Shown here: positions 8,232 through 16,171 of the stretch, one piece after another
Numbering within the stretch: position 1 is the first letter of the stretch
Layout of the letters: every line of letters begins with the position of its first letter
Assembly: GCA_902493855.1 (NCBI GenBank)
Contig: CABUQV010000007.1
Coordinates: forward strand, 1-64,000
DNA: 64,000 nt
DNA from: an uncultured Collinsella sp.
Lineage (GTDB): Bacteria > Actinomycetota > Coriobacteriia > Coriobacteriales > Coriobacteriaceae
Direction: 5' to 3'
The notes under the pieces: generated by a model
Seen by the model: only the letters and a program-made list of their open reading frames with translations
Database searches by the model: none
What the model was told of the DNA's origin: nothing
Made by a program: the position numbers and the translations under genes

Positions 8232-9467
8232 TTGACCGCCGCAACCACGCCTAAAAGTAAGTCAACCGCCGCCGCGCTCTCCCCCGCGCGCACCAAGCTC
8301 TGCCTGGCGCTGCTCGTGCTGTTGGGATTCTCGCTCGGCTGCTCCGAGTTCGTGGTCATCGGCATCGAAAGCGATTTGGCAACGGAACTCGGCGTATCAC
8401 TTGCCACTGCGGGCCAGCTCATCAGCGTTTTTGCACTTGTCTACGCCATCGCGACGCCGGTGCTTGCGCTCAGCACGGGGCGATTCCGCCGCTACCAGCT
8501 GCTCGTGTGCTATAGCATCGTCTTTGTGCTCGGCAATCTGGTCATGGCGCTAGCACCCAACTTCCAAGTGCTCTTTATCTCGCGCATTGTCCTGGGATCC
8601 GTCTCAGGCGCGCTGCTCGCCGTAGGCGTGACGTACATCCCTGAGCTTCTGTCCCCGCAGCAAACTTCGCTTGCCATCTCGGTAGTGTACGGTGCGTTTT
8701 CCGTGGCGATGGTCTTTGTGACCTCGATTGGCAAATTTGTGGCCGACACGCTCGATTGGCACGTGGCAATGTACGGCACGCTGGCCTTTGCCGTTTTGAT
8801 CTGCGGAGCGCTCGTGACGTTTATGCCGCGCGCTGGGCAAACCGACGAGCCTGCCACCTTTCGCGAGCAGGCGGGTCTGCTGCGCGAGCCGAGCATCATC
8901 ACTGGCATGCTCATCTTCTTGTTTGGCGTGGGGTCGGTCTATGTGTTCTACGGCTACGTGACGCCCTATCTGGAGCAGGTGCTAGGTATGGGCACGGTCG
9001 AAGCCAGCACCACGCTCATGGCCTATGGCGTGTTCTGCCTGGTTTCGAACATCCTGGGCGGATGGATCGATGCACGTTTTGGCATGAAGGCGCTGCTTGT
9101 GACGTTTGTGCTGCAGGCTGCGGCGTTACTCGGGCTGTTTGCTGTGGGTGGCACCATGCCGCTCGCGCTGGTCTTTGTCTTTAGCCTGGCGCTGCTCATG
9201 TACCTGTTCTCGGTGTCGTGCATCACGCACTTTATGGACGTGGCGCGCAGCCGCCACCCCAAGTCGATGGTGCTCGCAAGTTCGGTTGAGCCCATGGCGT
9301 TTAACGTCGGCATCTCGTTTGGCACCGCGGTGGGCGGCGCCGTGGTAAGCAGCGTTGGCATTGCGTACGTGGGCGCCGTGGGCGCCGCGTTCTCGCTTGT
9401 GGCCTGGGTGCTCACGCTGGTGACGATTAAGCTGGCACGTTGGGAGCGCAAGCGGGCGAGGGCGTAG
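8232..9467 (+). CDS. MFS transporter, AraJ/sugar-efflux type
   Basis: Twelve-helix major facilitator antiporter, probably exporting a sugar, drug or metabolite. The N-terminal segment GFSLGCSEFVVIGIESDLATELGVSLATAGQLISVFALVYA is typical of the AraJ/YdeA/chloramphenicol-resistance group. The loop motif after helix 2 is STGRFRRYQLL. The start is uncertain. TTG at 8232 has GGAG at good spacing and is preferred; an in-frame TTG at 8193 would add 13 residues. The 3' end is followed 51 bp later by the phosphatase gene, so the two may be co-transcribed. Confidence 0.9.
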   Translation: MTAATTPKSKSTAAALSPARTKLCLALLVLLGFSLGCSEFVVIGIESDLATELGVSLATAGQLISVFALVYAIATPVLALSTGRFRRYQLLVCYSIVFVLGNLVMALAPNFQVLFISRIVLGSVSGALLAVGVTYIPELLSPQQTSLAISVVYGAFSVAMVFVTSIGKFVADTLDWHVAMYGTLAFAVLICGALVTFMPRAGQTDEPATFREQAGLLREPSIITGMLIFLFGVGSVYVFYGYVTPYLEQVLGMGTVEASTTLMAYGVFCLVSNILGGWIDARFGMKALLVTFVLQAAALLGLFAVGGTMPLALVFVFSLALLMYLFSVSCITHFMDVARSRHPKSMVLASSVEPMAFNVGISFGTAVGGAVVSSVGIAYVGAVGAAFSLVAWVLTLVTIKLARWERKRARA

Positions 9468-9518
9468 GCTTAGATGCGATACTCGAGCTCGATGATGGCG
9501 ATCGAAAGGAAACCGCGT

Positions 9519-9965
9519 ATGCAACGTGTACTGTTTATCTGTCATGGCAATATCTGTCGCTCGACGATGGCCGAGTCGGTGTTTACCGAGCTCGTGCGCC
9601 GCGCTGGGCGCGAGGCGGAGTTTGTCATCGATTCCGCAGCGACCTCAACTGAGGAGATCGGCAACCCGCCGCATCATGGCACGGTCGCCAAGCTGCGCGA
9701 AGTCGGGATTCCCGTCGTCGCACATCGCGCACGTCAGGTGCGTCGCGCAGAGTATGGCGACTGGGACCACATTGTCTATATGGACGACGAGAACGCCCGC
9801 GGCCTGAACCGTATCTTTGGCAAGGACCCCGATGGCAAGATCTCGCGCCTGCTCGATTGGACCGAGCGCCCCGGCGACGTGGCTGACCCCTGGTACACCG
9901 GCAATTTCGATGCCACCTACCGCGATGTGCTCGCCGGCTGCACCGCCATGCTCGAGCAACTATAG
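9519..9965 (+). CDS. Low-molecular-weight protein-tyrosine phosphatase
   Basis: Cytoplasmic phosphotyrosine phosphatase. The P-loop CHGNICRS (C-x5-R-S) lies at residues 8-15 and forms the nucleophilic cysteine site. The general-acid aspartate lies in DPWYTGNFD near residue 118. The length (148 aa) is normal for the family. The ATG at 9519 follows GAAAGGAAACC. Family members act on tyrosine kinases of capsule export or on arsenate; neither is seen here, so the target is unknown. Confidence 0.94.
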   Translation: MQRVLFICHGNICRSTMAESVFTELVRRAGREAEFVIDSAATSTEEIGNPPHHGTVAKLREVGIPVVAHRARQVRRAEYGDWDHIVYMDDENARGLNRIFGKDPDGKISRLLDWTERPGDVADPWYTGNFDATYRDVLAGCTAMLEQL

Positions 9966-10009
9966 GTTCGCGGGCGCACGAACCGCGCAAACCGCGCCAT
10001 CGGCATAAA

Positions 10010-10136
10010 TCGAGCGTGGATTTTCTCCCGCATACAGATTGAGCGTGGATAATCTCCCACTTTGAGCGTTCAAGTGCGCCCTAAACGGGAGAAAATCCAC
10101 GCTCATTATCTCGGCAGGAAAAAATCCACGCTCGAC
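10010..10136. repeat. Four-unit inverted repeat array, family I
   Basis: A 20-bp unit, GAGCGTGGATTTTCTCCCG, occurs twice forward (10010-10030, 10039-10059) and twice inverted (10086-10105, 10117-10136). Unit spacing within each arm is about 30 bp. The whole region can fold as nested hairpins. It lies between convergent genes, so it may function as a two-way transcript end. Confidence 0.7.
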
Positions 10137-10465
10137 TACTCGTCAACGATCTCGGCAAGCCAAACGTTCAGCGTATCTACCTCGGGGCAGCAGAACTTTG
10201 CCGTACCGGGTTCGTTGCCGGGCACGGTTCCGCCATAGCGCAGGATATCGATATAGGGAAAGCCTACATGGCAGGCCATAGCGCACATCTTGCCGCGGTC
10301 GCGGTCGAAGTCAAAGACGTCACCCGGCTTGTGACCATGATGGCAGCGGCACGTCCCCAGCTGGTCCACGCAGCTAACGCGAATACGCGGACGCTTGCCG
10401 CGCGGGGCACCCAGCGGCTTGTTCTCGCCCGCCGCCTCGGTGCCGCTCTCGTCGGCGTTACTCAT
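10136..10465 (-). CDS. Cys-rich small protein, TIGR04076-like
   Basis: A 109-aa protein with a basic, Pro-rich N-terminal third, then a Cys/His-rich core: VSCVDQLGTCRCHHGHKPGDVFDF, CAMACHVGFPYIDILRYGG and KFCCPEVD. The layout resembles the TIGR04076 family of unknown function, found in many anaerobes. Seven cysteines suggest metal or iron-sulfur binding, which is inference. The ATG at 10465 overlaps the stop of the upstream kinase gene by 8 bp (ATGAGTAA), so the two are translationally coupled. This links it to cofactor metabolism only by position. Confidence 0.75.
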   Translation of the reverse strand: MSNADESGTEAAGENKPLGAPRGKRPRIRVSCVDQLGTCRCHHGHKPGDVFDFDRDRGKMCAMACHVGFPYIDILRYGGTVPGNEPGTAKFCCPEVDTLNVWLAEIVDE

Positions 10466-11282
10466 GGTCAATCACATCCAGGCAGGCCTCGATGGGAAGG
10501 CCGGCGGACTTATCCTCCTGGTCGGCATTGCGCTCGATGAGCTCCGCTACCACACGCATGGCATCGCTCGTCGCGCGCTGCAGGCTCCAACCGGCCATAA
10601 CGCGGCCGACAAGCACCGCCGAGAACGTGTCGCCCGTGCCCGGGAAGTAGACCGGAATCAGCTCGAAGGGAATCGTGAAGTACTCCCCCGCCACATGGTC
10701 GTAACCGATGACGACATTCGCACCGTCGACCACAGCGCTCGTAATGACCACCGACTTGGCGCCCAGGACACGCACGGCATCCACAAGAGCGCGGCCCTCA
10801 TCGGGCGTGATTTGCTCGGCAATGGGCGTATCGGTGAGCAGGCATGCCTCGGTGTAGTTTGGCACCGCATAGTCAGCGCACTCGAGCAGGCTGCGCATGA
10901 GACCGATCGTGGACTCGGGCACGCCGGCGTAGAGCTTGCCGTTGTCGCCCATGATGGGGTCGACGAACACCTTGGTGCCCTTTTGCGCACGGTGGTGGCA
11001 AAAGTCCGAGATGATGCGCGTCTCTTCCTCGGTCACGATAAAGCCGGTCGAGATGGCGTCGAACTCAAACCCGAGCTCCTCCCAGATAGCGAGGCTCTGG
11101 CGCACGTACTCGGTGGTGTCATGGATGTAGAACTTGGGATAGTTGAGTGTATCGGACACCAGCGCCGTCGGCAGATTGTGGATGCGATAGCCCATATGCG
11201 ACAGCACCGGCAGCATGGCGGAAAGCGCGACCTTGCCGTAGCCGCACATATCGTTGATCAGCAGCAGCTGAGTGTTCTTCAT
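10458..11282 (-). CDS. Pyridoxamine/pyridoxal kinase-like protein
   Basis: Ribokinase-fold kinase, probably phosphorylating B6 vitamers in the salvage pathway to pyridoxal phosphate. The N-terminal segment LLINDMCGYGKVALSAMLPVLSHMGY matches pyridoxal kinases. It continues with VDPIMGDNGKLYAGVP and the anion-hole and catalytic-base motif GTGDTFSAVLVG near the C-terminus. The product is 274 aa. The ATG at 11282 has GGGGGA upstream. It is followed, with an 8-bp overlap, by the Cys-rich small protein gene. Confidence 0.9.
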   Translation of the reverse strand: MKNTQLLLINDMCGYGKVALSAMLPVLSHMGYRIHNLPTALVSDTLNYPKFYIHDTTEYVRQSLAIWEELGFEFDAISTGFIVTEEETRIISDFCHHRAQKGTKVFVDPIMGDNGKLYAGVPESTIGLMRSLLECADYAVPNYTEACLLTDTPIAEQITPDEGRALVDAVRVLGAKSVVITSAVVDGANVVIGYDHVAGEYFTIPFELIPVYFPGTGDTFSAVLVGRVMAGWSLQRATSDAMRVVAELIERNADQEDKSAGLPIEACLDVIDHE

Positions 11283-11500
11283 GAGAGTCCCCCTTGGGTC
11301 GGGCGCGGCACGATGGCGCCATAGTGCAACTAAGTGTAGCGCAGGGGACGTTGTGAACGGGCACTGGCGCCACGGAGGACGAATTGTTGCGGAAAGGTTT
11401 CGGAAATGAGAGGGCAGCCTGTCCCCCCTGCACCAATCCCTTGACAAGGAGTGTCCCCATCTACCGGCACAAGAGGAACGTCCCAAGTGCCAAAAAGGGC
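11283..11500. other. Intergenic stretch with no clear gene
   Basis: This is the first part of the 485-bp gap between the kinase gene and the MarR gene. No coding region or convincing RNA was seen here; the kinase promoter should lie in it. The rest of the gap is repeat A3 and the MarR promoter. Confidence 0.5.
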
Positions 11501-11668
11501 AACGTCGATGTTTTGGCAACGACAGCGAGCGGGTCGCATTTGAGACAAGGTGACGCGAAACGAAAGGGCGCTGACCTTCTGGTCGCGCCCTTGAAGTTGA
11601 ACGTCAGATTGTCCAAATGCGGCCCGCGCAGCGTCGAGCGGTTACGGCGTTTGGCAAAACGCCGTAAC
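11501..11668 (+). repeat. Nested stem-loop repeat, family A copy 3
   Basis: This is the fullest copy. It starts with the flank CGATGTTTTGGCAACG, then the outer stem GTCGCATTTGAGAC pairs with GTCCAAATGCGGCC. The inner stem TGACG/CGTCA follows, then GAAA, then the central hairpin AAGGGCG-TGACCTTCTGGTC-CGCCCTT. The 3' flank GCGCAGCGTCGAGCGG leads into a terminal hairpin GTTACGGCG...CGCCGTAAC (11641-11668), identical in position to that of copy 1. Confidence 0.8.
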
Positions 11669-11683
11669 TATAAGTTTGGTACC

Positions 11684-11745
11684 TTGACATTCATTTCTCA
11701 CGCTCCTAAATTGGTTAGGCACAAAACAATTCCACTACCTAACTA
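11684..11745 (+). promoter_or_regulatory. Promoter and probable MarR operator of the first ABC exporter operon
   Basis: TTGACA at 11684-11689 is a good -35, with an A/T-rich region near 11706-11711 as a weak -10. Just downstream, GTTAGG and CCTAAC form an inverted repeat (GGTTAGGCAC...ACTACCTAACT, about 11713-11742). Its position between promoter and ribosome site suits autorepression by the MarR protein encoded next. Confidence 0.5.
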
Positions 11746-11767
11746 AAGAGAGGAGCGAAGCTTAGAT

Positions 11768-12271
11768 ATGTGTGTTGAACCACTCGTCCTTCCGCATGAG
11801 CCCGGCGGTGACCCGTCGCAACCGGTAGACATACCCGAAGCGGTCAGCGCTGAAGACAAACTCGCCAAGCGCATCCTGAGCGGCCTGGGCTTTTGCGGCC
11901 ATTACATGCATTTTCATGGCGGAGGCGTGTCCGGCAAGGCGCCCATTATCTGCCTGCTGGCCAAACAGCCCGGCGGCGAGATGTCGCAGCAGGAACTCGG
12001 CATGCACTTTGACCTCAAGCCGGGGTCGCTTTCCGAAATCCTGTCCAAGCTCGAGGTCAACGGCCTCATTGAACGCAGCCGTAACCCCAAGGATCGACGG
12101 CAACTCACCATTCGCCTGACCGAAACCGGCCGGGAAAACGCCCGCATCGACCAGGCGGCCCGCATCCGCTTTAGAAAACAGGCCTTTAGCGCGCTCACCC
12201 ACGACGAACGCGAGGACCTCGCCGAAATGCTCGATAAAATCCGCGTAACCTGGGAGGAACTGGATGATTAA
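11768..12271 (+). CDS. MarR family transcriptional regulator
   Basis: Winged-helix repressor, 167 aa. The recognition region is MSQQELGMHFDLKPGSLSEILSKLEVNGLIERSRNPKDRRQLTIRLTETG (about 82-131), including the DRR wing. The ATG at 11768 follows GAGAGGAG at long spacing. The stop codon overlaps the start of the first ABC gene by 8 bp, so the regulator and the exporter form one operon. It probably represses its own operon until a toxic ligand binds; the ligand is unknown. Confidence 0.92.
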   Translation: MCVEPLVLPHEPGGDPSQPVDIPEAVSAEDKLAKRILSGLGFCGHYMHFHGGGVSGKAPIICLLAKQPGGEMSQQELGMHFDLKPGSLSEILSKLEVNGLIERSRNPKDRRQLTIRLTETGRENARIDQAARIRFRKQAFSALTHDEREDLAEMLDKIRVTWEELDD

Positions 12272-14078
12272 AACCCTCATGGGCAGCATCCGCGACTATA
12301 TGAAAGTCACCGTTGCCACGCCGTTGCTCGTGCTTGGCGAGGTGCTCTGCGAGATGCTGATTCCATTTATCACCGCCAACCTGATCGACGCCATCAAAGA
12401 CGGCGCCACCGTAGCCGAGATGCTTCCCACTGCAGGCTTTTTGGTGCTCATCGCGCTGACGTCACTTGCTTTTGGCGCCGCGGCCGGCGTCACCTGCAGC
12501 CATGCGAGCTGCGGGTTCGCCAAGAACCTGCGTCACGACCTGTTCTACAGGATCCAGACGTTCAGCTTTGCCAACATCGATGAGTTCTCGAGCTCCTCGC
12601 TCGTCACGCGCCTGACCACCGACATCAACAACGTGCAGCAGGCCTTTATGATGATCATCCGTATCGCCGTGCGCGCGCCGCTGGTATTGATCTTCGCCTT
12701 TACCATGGCGTTTATCATGGGCGGCAGCGTCGCCATGGTCTACCTGGTCATCATTCCGCTGCTGGGCTTTGGACTGTTCTTTATCATCTTTAAGGTGCGC
12801 CCCATCTTCTCGCGCGTGTTCCATAAGTACGACGCCCTTAACGAGTCCGTCGAGGAAAACGTCACCGGCATGCGCGTGGTCAAGAGCTATGTGCGCGAAG
12901 ACTTTGAGAAGGAGAAGTTCGCGACCGCCGCACGCGACGTCCAGATGGACTTCACCCGCGCCGAGAAGCTGCTGGCCTTTAACAACCCCATGATGAACAT
13001 CTGCGTCAACGGCGCGTTTGTCGTCATCATCTACCTGGGCTCCAAGCTCATCATCACGAGCCAGGGCACGCTGTTCGACGTGGGCCAGCTCTCCTCGATC
13101 TTTACCTATGGTTTCCAGGTCCTCATGAGCCTGATGCAGCTGTCGATGATCTTTGTCATGGTGACCATGGCCGACGAATCGGCGCACCGCATTACCGAGG
13201 TGTTGGCCGCCGAGCCCACGATCGCCGATCCCGCCGAGCCCGTGCTCGAGGTCGCCGACGGTTCCATCGACTTTGACCACGTGAGCTTTAAGTATTCCGC
13301 GCATGCGAAGCGCCAGGCGCTCGACGATATCGACCTGCACATTAAGAGCGGCGAGACCATCGGCATCATCGGCGGCACTGGCTCGGCCAAGTCCACGCTC
13401 GTAAACCTCATCGCCCGCCTGTACGACGCCACCGAAGGCACCGTGCGCGTGGGCGGCATGGACGTGCGCGACTACGACCTGGACGCACTGCGTCACCAAG
13501 TGGCCATGGTGCTACAGAAAAACGTGCTGTTTAGCGGCACCATCGCCGAGAACCTGCGCTGGGGCGACCCGAACGCCACCGACGAGGAAGTCCGCGAGGC
13601 GGCACATCTGGCCTGCGCCGATGAGTTTGTCGACGGCTTCCCCAAGGGCTACGACACCTGGATCGAGCAGGGCGGCTCCAATGTTTCCGGCGGTCAGAAG
13701 CAGCGCCTGTGCATTGCGCGTGCCCTGCTGCGTCGCCCCAAGATCTTGATCCTGGACGACTCCACCAGTGCCGTCGACACCAAGACCGACGCCAAGATCC
13801 GCGCAGGGCTGGCAAGCTATCTGCCTAACACGACCAAGCTCATCATCGCCCAGCGCATTAGCTCCGTGCAGGACGCAGACCACATCATCGTCATGGAAGG
13901 TGGCCGCATCGCGCAGATCGGCAACCATGACGAGCTGCTTAAGACGAGCGAAATCTACCGCGAGACCTTTACCTCGCAAAACAAGATGTCTGCCGAGGGC
14001 GAAGGGGCCGTCGAGGCCGACGCCGAGGCATCCGCAACGCAAGCTCAGACCCAGGAAGGAGGCGAGGCACATGAGTAA
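12264..14078 (+). CDS. Heterodimeric ABC exporter, degenerate-site subunit (pair 1)
   Basis: Fused membrane and ATPase half-transporter of the multidrug/peptide exporter type, 604 aa. Six membrane helices fill residues 1-310, with the nucleotide domain at about 335-575. Walker A is GGTGSAKST (370-378, Ala where Gly is usual) and the signature is VSGGQ (474-478). Walker B ends LILDDS, so Asp replaces the catalytic Glu at about 499. The H-loop reads AQR, with Gln replacing His at about 530. This is the pattern of the non-catalytic site of heterodimeric exporters. The C-terminal tail is Ala/Glu-rich. Its partner starts within the last 8 bp of this gene. Confidence 0.94.
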   Translation: MIKTLMGSIRDYMKVTVATPLLVLGEVLCEMLIPFITANLIDAIKDGATVAEMLPTAGFLVLIALTSLAFGAAAGVTCSHASCGFAKNLRHDLFYRIQTFSFANIDEFSSSSLVTRLTTDINNVQQAFMMIIRIAVRAPLVLIFAFTMAFIMGGSVAMVYLVIIPLLGFGLFFIIFKVRPIFSRVFHKYDALNESVEENVTGMRVVKSYVREDFEKEKFATAARDVQMDFTRAEKLLAFNNPMMNICVNGAFVVIIYLGSKLIITSQGTLFDVGQLSSIFTYGFQVLMSLMQLSMIFVMVTMADESAHRITEVLAAEPTIADPAEPVLEVADGSIDFDHVSFKYSAHAKRQALDDIDLHIKSGETIGIIGGTGSAKSTLVNLIARLYDATEGTVRVGGMDVRDYDLDALRHQVAMVLQKNVLFSGTIAENLRWGDPNATDEEVREAAHLACADEFVDGFPKGYDTWIEQGGSNVSGGQKQRLCIARALLRRPKILILDDSTSAVDTKTDAKIRAGLASYLPNTTKLIIAQRISSVQDADHIIVMEGGRIAQIGNHDELLKTSEIYRETFTSQNKMSAEGEGAVEADAEASATQAQTQEGGEAHE

Positions 14079-15990
14079 GGCAACGACCGCCGAGCGCGCT
14101 CTCAACCGCAAGGGCGGCACCATGTCGCGCCTCATCAAGACGCTCTTTGGCTTCTACCCCGTGCTTTTGCCCCTCGTCGTCGTCGGCGTGGTGCTCTGCG
14201 CCATCATCAACTCCATCGGCGCGACCTTCCTTCAGAGCGCCCTGCAGATTATTAGCGAATCGTGGCAGTCGGGCGATTGGGAAGCTGCACAGCCCAAAAT
14301 CGCACAGCTCGTGACCACCCTCGCCTGCATCTACGGCGTCGGCATCCTGTCCTCGCTGTTCTGGAACCGCGCCATGGCCATCGTCACGCAGGGCTCGCTC
14401 GAGAAGCTGCGCGAGAAGATGTTCAACCGCATGCAGGACCTGCCGATTCGCTACTTCGACACGCACCAGCGCGGCGACATCATGAGCCACTACACCAACG
14501 ACATCGACACGCTGCGCCAGATGATCAGCCAGTCGCTGCCCAACCTGCTCATGACGACCATCGTCATCGTCACGGTGTTCTTTATCATGCTGTACTACAG
14601 CGTTTGGATGTGCCTGGTCATCATTGCCGGCGTCGCCTTTATGACCTTTATGACCAAGCTCCTCGGATCCAACTCCGCGCGCTTCTTCATTGCACAGCAG
14701 ACCGAGCTCGGCGTGGTCGAAGGTCATATCGAGGAGGTCATGAACGGTCAGAAGGTCGTCAAGGCGTTTTGCCACGAGTCCGCCGCCGAGGCCGATTTCG
14801 ATGAGCGCAACGAGAAGCTCTTCGAGGTCTCGCAGAAGGCCAACATGTACGCCAACATCCTCATGCCCATCCTTATGAACCTGGGAAACCTGCTCTACGT
14901 GCTGGTCGCACTGGCAGGCGGCATTTTCCTGGCGCTGGGCGTGCCCAACCTGAGCATCTCGGGCATGGCACTGTCCATCGCCGTCGTGGTGCCGTTCCTC
15001 AACATGACCAAGCAGTTCTGCGGACAGATCGGCCAGATCTCGCAGCAGATCAACGCCGTGGTCATGGGCCTCGCCGGCGCCGACCGTATCTTTGAGCTTA
15101 TCGACGAGGAGCCCGAAGCCGACGAAGGCTATGTGACGCTCGTCAACGCTCAGGTGAACCCCGACACCTGGCAGCTCGAGGAGGCCGACCACCACACCGG
15201 CATGTGGGCGTGGAAACATCCGCACCGCGCAACCGGCGAGATCGAGTACGTGCCGCTGCGCGGCGATCTGGTCATGGACAACGTGGACTTTGGCTACACG
15301 CCCGACCACGAGGTGTTGCACGGCGTGTCCGTGTTTGCCAAGCCGGGCCAGAAGGTCGCGTTTGTCGGCGCCACCGGTGCCGGTAAGACGACCATCACCA
15401 ACCTCATCAACCGTTTCTATGACATCGCCGACGGCAAGATTCGCTACGACGGCATCAACGTCAACAAGATCCGCAAGGCAGACCTGCGCCGCTCGCTGGG
15501 CGTGGTGCTGCAGGACGTGAACCTGTTCACCGGCACCGTGATGGATAACATCCGCTACGGCAACCTGGACGCTACCGACGAGGAGTGCATCGCGGCGGCC
15601 AAGCTCGCCGGCGCGGACGACTTTATCACCCGCCTGCCCGACGGCTACGACACCATGCTCACCGGCAACGGCGCGCAGCTGTCGCAGGGCCAGCGCCAGC
15701 TGATCTCGATCGCCCGCGCCGCCGTCGCCGATCCGCCGGCGATGATTCTGGACGAGGCCACGTCGAGCATCGACACTCGCACCGAGGCCATCGTGCAAGC
15801 AGGCATGGACAAGCTCATGGAGGGCCGCACGACGTTTGTCATCGCGCACCGCCTGTCCACCGTGCGCAACTCCGACGCGATCATCTGTCTGGACCACGGC
15901 CGCATCATCGAGCGCGGCAACCACGACGAGCTGATTGCCAAGCGCGGGTATTACTACCAGCTCTATACCGGAGCGTTTGAGCTGGAGTAG
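14071..15990 (+). CDS. Heterodimeric ABC exporter, catalytic subunit (pair 1)
   Basis: Partner half-transporter, 639 aa, with six membrane helices and a C-terminal nucleotide domain. Walker A is GATGAGKTT, and Walker B plus catalytic Glu is MILDEATSSID. The H-loop is IAHRLST, all canonical; only its signature is altered (LSQGQ). Together with the preceding protein this gives one active and one degenerate ATP site. A ~45-residue insert (DTWQLEEADHHTGMWAWKHPHR region) sits between the membrane domain and the nucleotide domain. The ATG at 14071 follows GGAGGCGAGGC and overlaps the upstream gene by 8 bp. Likely role: export of drugs, lipids or peptides. Confidence 0.94.
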   Translation: MSKATTAERALNRKGGTMSRLIKTLFGFYPVLLPLVVVGVVLCAIINSIGATFLQSALQIISESWQSGDWEAAQPKIAQLVTTLACIYGVGILSSLFWNRAMAIVTQGSLEKLREKMFNRMQDLPIRYFDTHQRGDIMSHYTNDIDTLRQMISQSLPNLLMTTIVIVTVFFIMLYYSVWMCLVIIAGVAFMTFMTKLLGSNSARFFIAQQTELGVVEGHIEEVMNGQKVVKAFCHESAAEADFDERNEKLFEVSQKANMYANILMPILMNLGNLLYVLVALAGGIFLALGVPNLSISGMALSIAVVVPFLNMTKQFCGQIGQISQQINAVVMGLAGADRIFELIDEEPEADEGYVTLVNAQVNPDTWQLEEADHHTGMWAWKHPHRATGEIEYVPLRGDLVMDNVDFGYTPDHEVLHGVSVFAKPGQKVAFVGATGAGKTTITNLINRFYDIADGKIRYDGINVNKIRKADLRRSLGVVLQDVNLFTGTVMDNIRYGNLDATDEECIAAAKLAGADDFITRLPDGYDTMLTGNGAQLSQGQRQLISIARAAVADPPAMILDEATSSIDTRTEAIVQAGMDKLMEGRTTFVIAHRLSTVRNSDAIICLDHGRIIERGNHDELIAKRGYYYQLYTGAFELE

Positions 15991-16001
15991 TTCGGCTCGC
16001 C

Positions 16002-16083
16002 GAGATGGCCGATTTGCCGCTCATTCGTCGGGCATGACCCTAAGGTCAACGCCCTCCTCTTTCGGGGCAAATCGACTCATCTC
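16002..16083 (-). repeat. Nested stem-loop repeat, family A copy 4
   Basis: Read on the minus strand, the outer stem GAGATGAGTCGATTTGCC pairs with GGCAAATCGGCCATCTC. The conserved GAAAGAGGAGGG, also present in copy 1, is followed by the TGACCTTAGGGTCA hairpin and then CGACGAATGA. The flanks seen in copies 2 and 3 are weak or absent. It lies just after the ABC exporter stop codon. Confidence 0.7.
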
Positions 16084-16115
16084 AACGACCCAAACACAAT
16101 GCACCGCAACGAATA

Positions 16116-16152
16116 AAGCCTCCGCAGCACACACGGGCTGCGGAGGCTTTTC
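16116..16152. terminator. Bidirectional terminator
   Basis: AAAGCCTCCGCAGC and GCTGCGGAGGCTTTT form a perfect stem with A-run and T-run on opposite sides. It lies between the convergent ABC exporter and GGDEF genes. Confidence 0.9.
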
Positions 16153-16171
16153 TATGCCCTTCGTTACAAGC

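Noticed and set aside
10136..10471. Longer start for the Cys-rich small protein (TTG 10471)
   Set aside because: ATG 10465 overlaps the upstream stop in the common ATGAGTAA arrangement, and the TTG adds only two residues without a better ribosome site.
13969..15924. A 651-residue open frame antisense to the ABC exporter genes
   Set aside because: It is a shadow frame opposite a well-defined ABC subunit with all nucleotide-domain motifs.
16002..16083. Hammerhead-type ribozyme in the family A fold
   Set aside because: GAAA and a TGA motif are present, but they are in the wrong order around the hairpin, and a CTGANGA box is missing.
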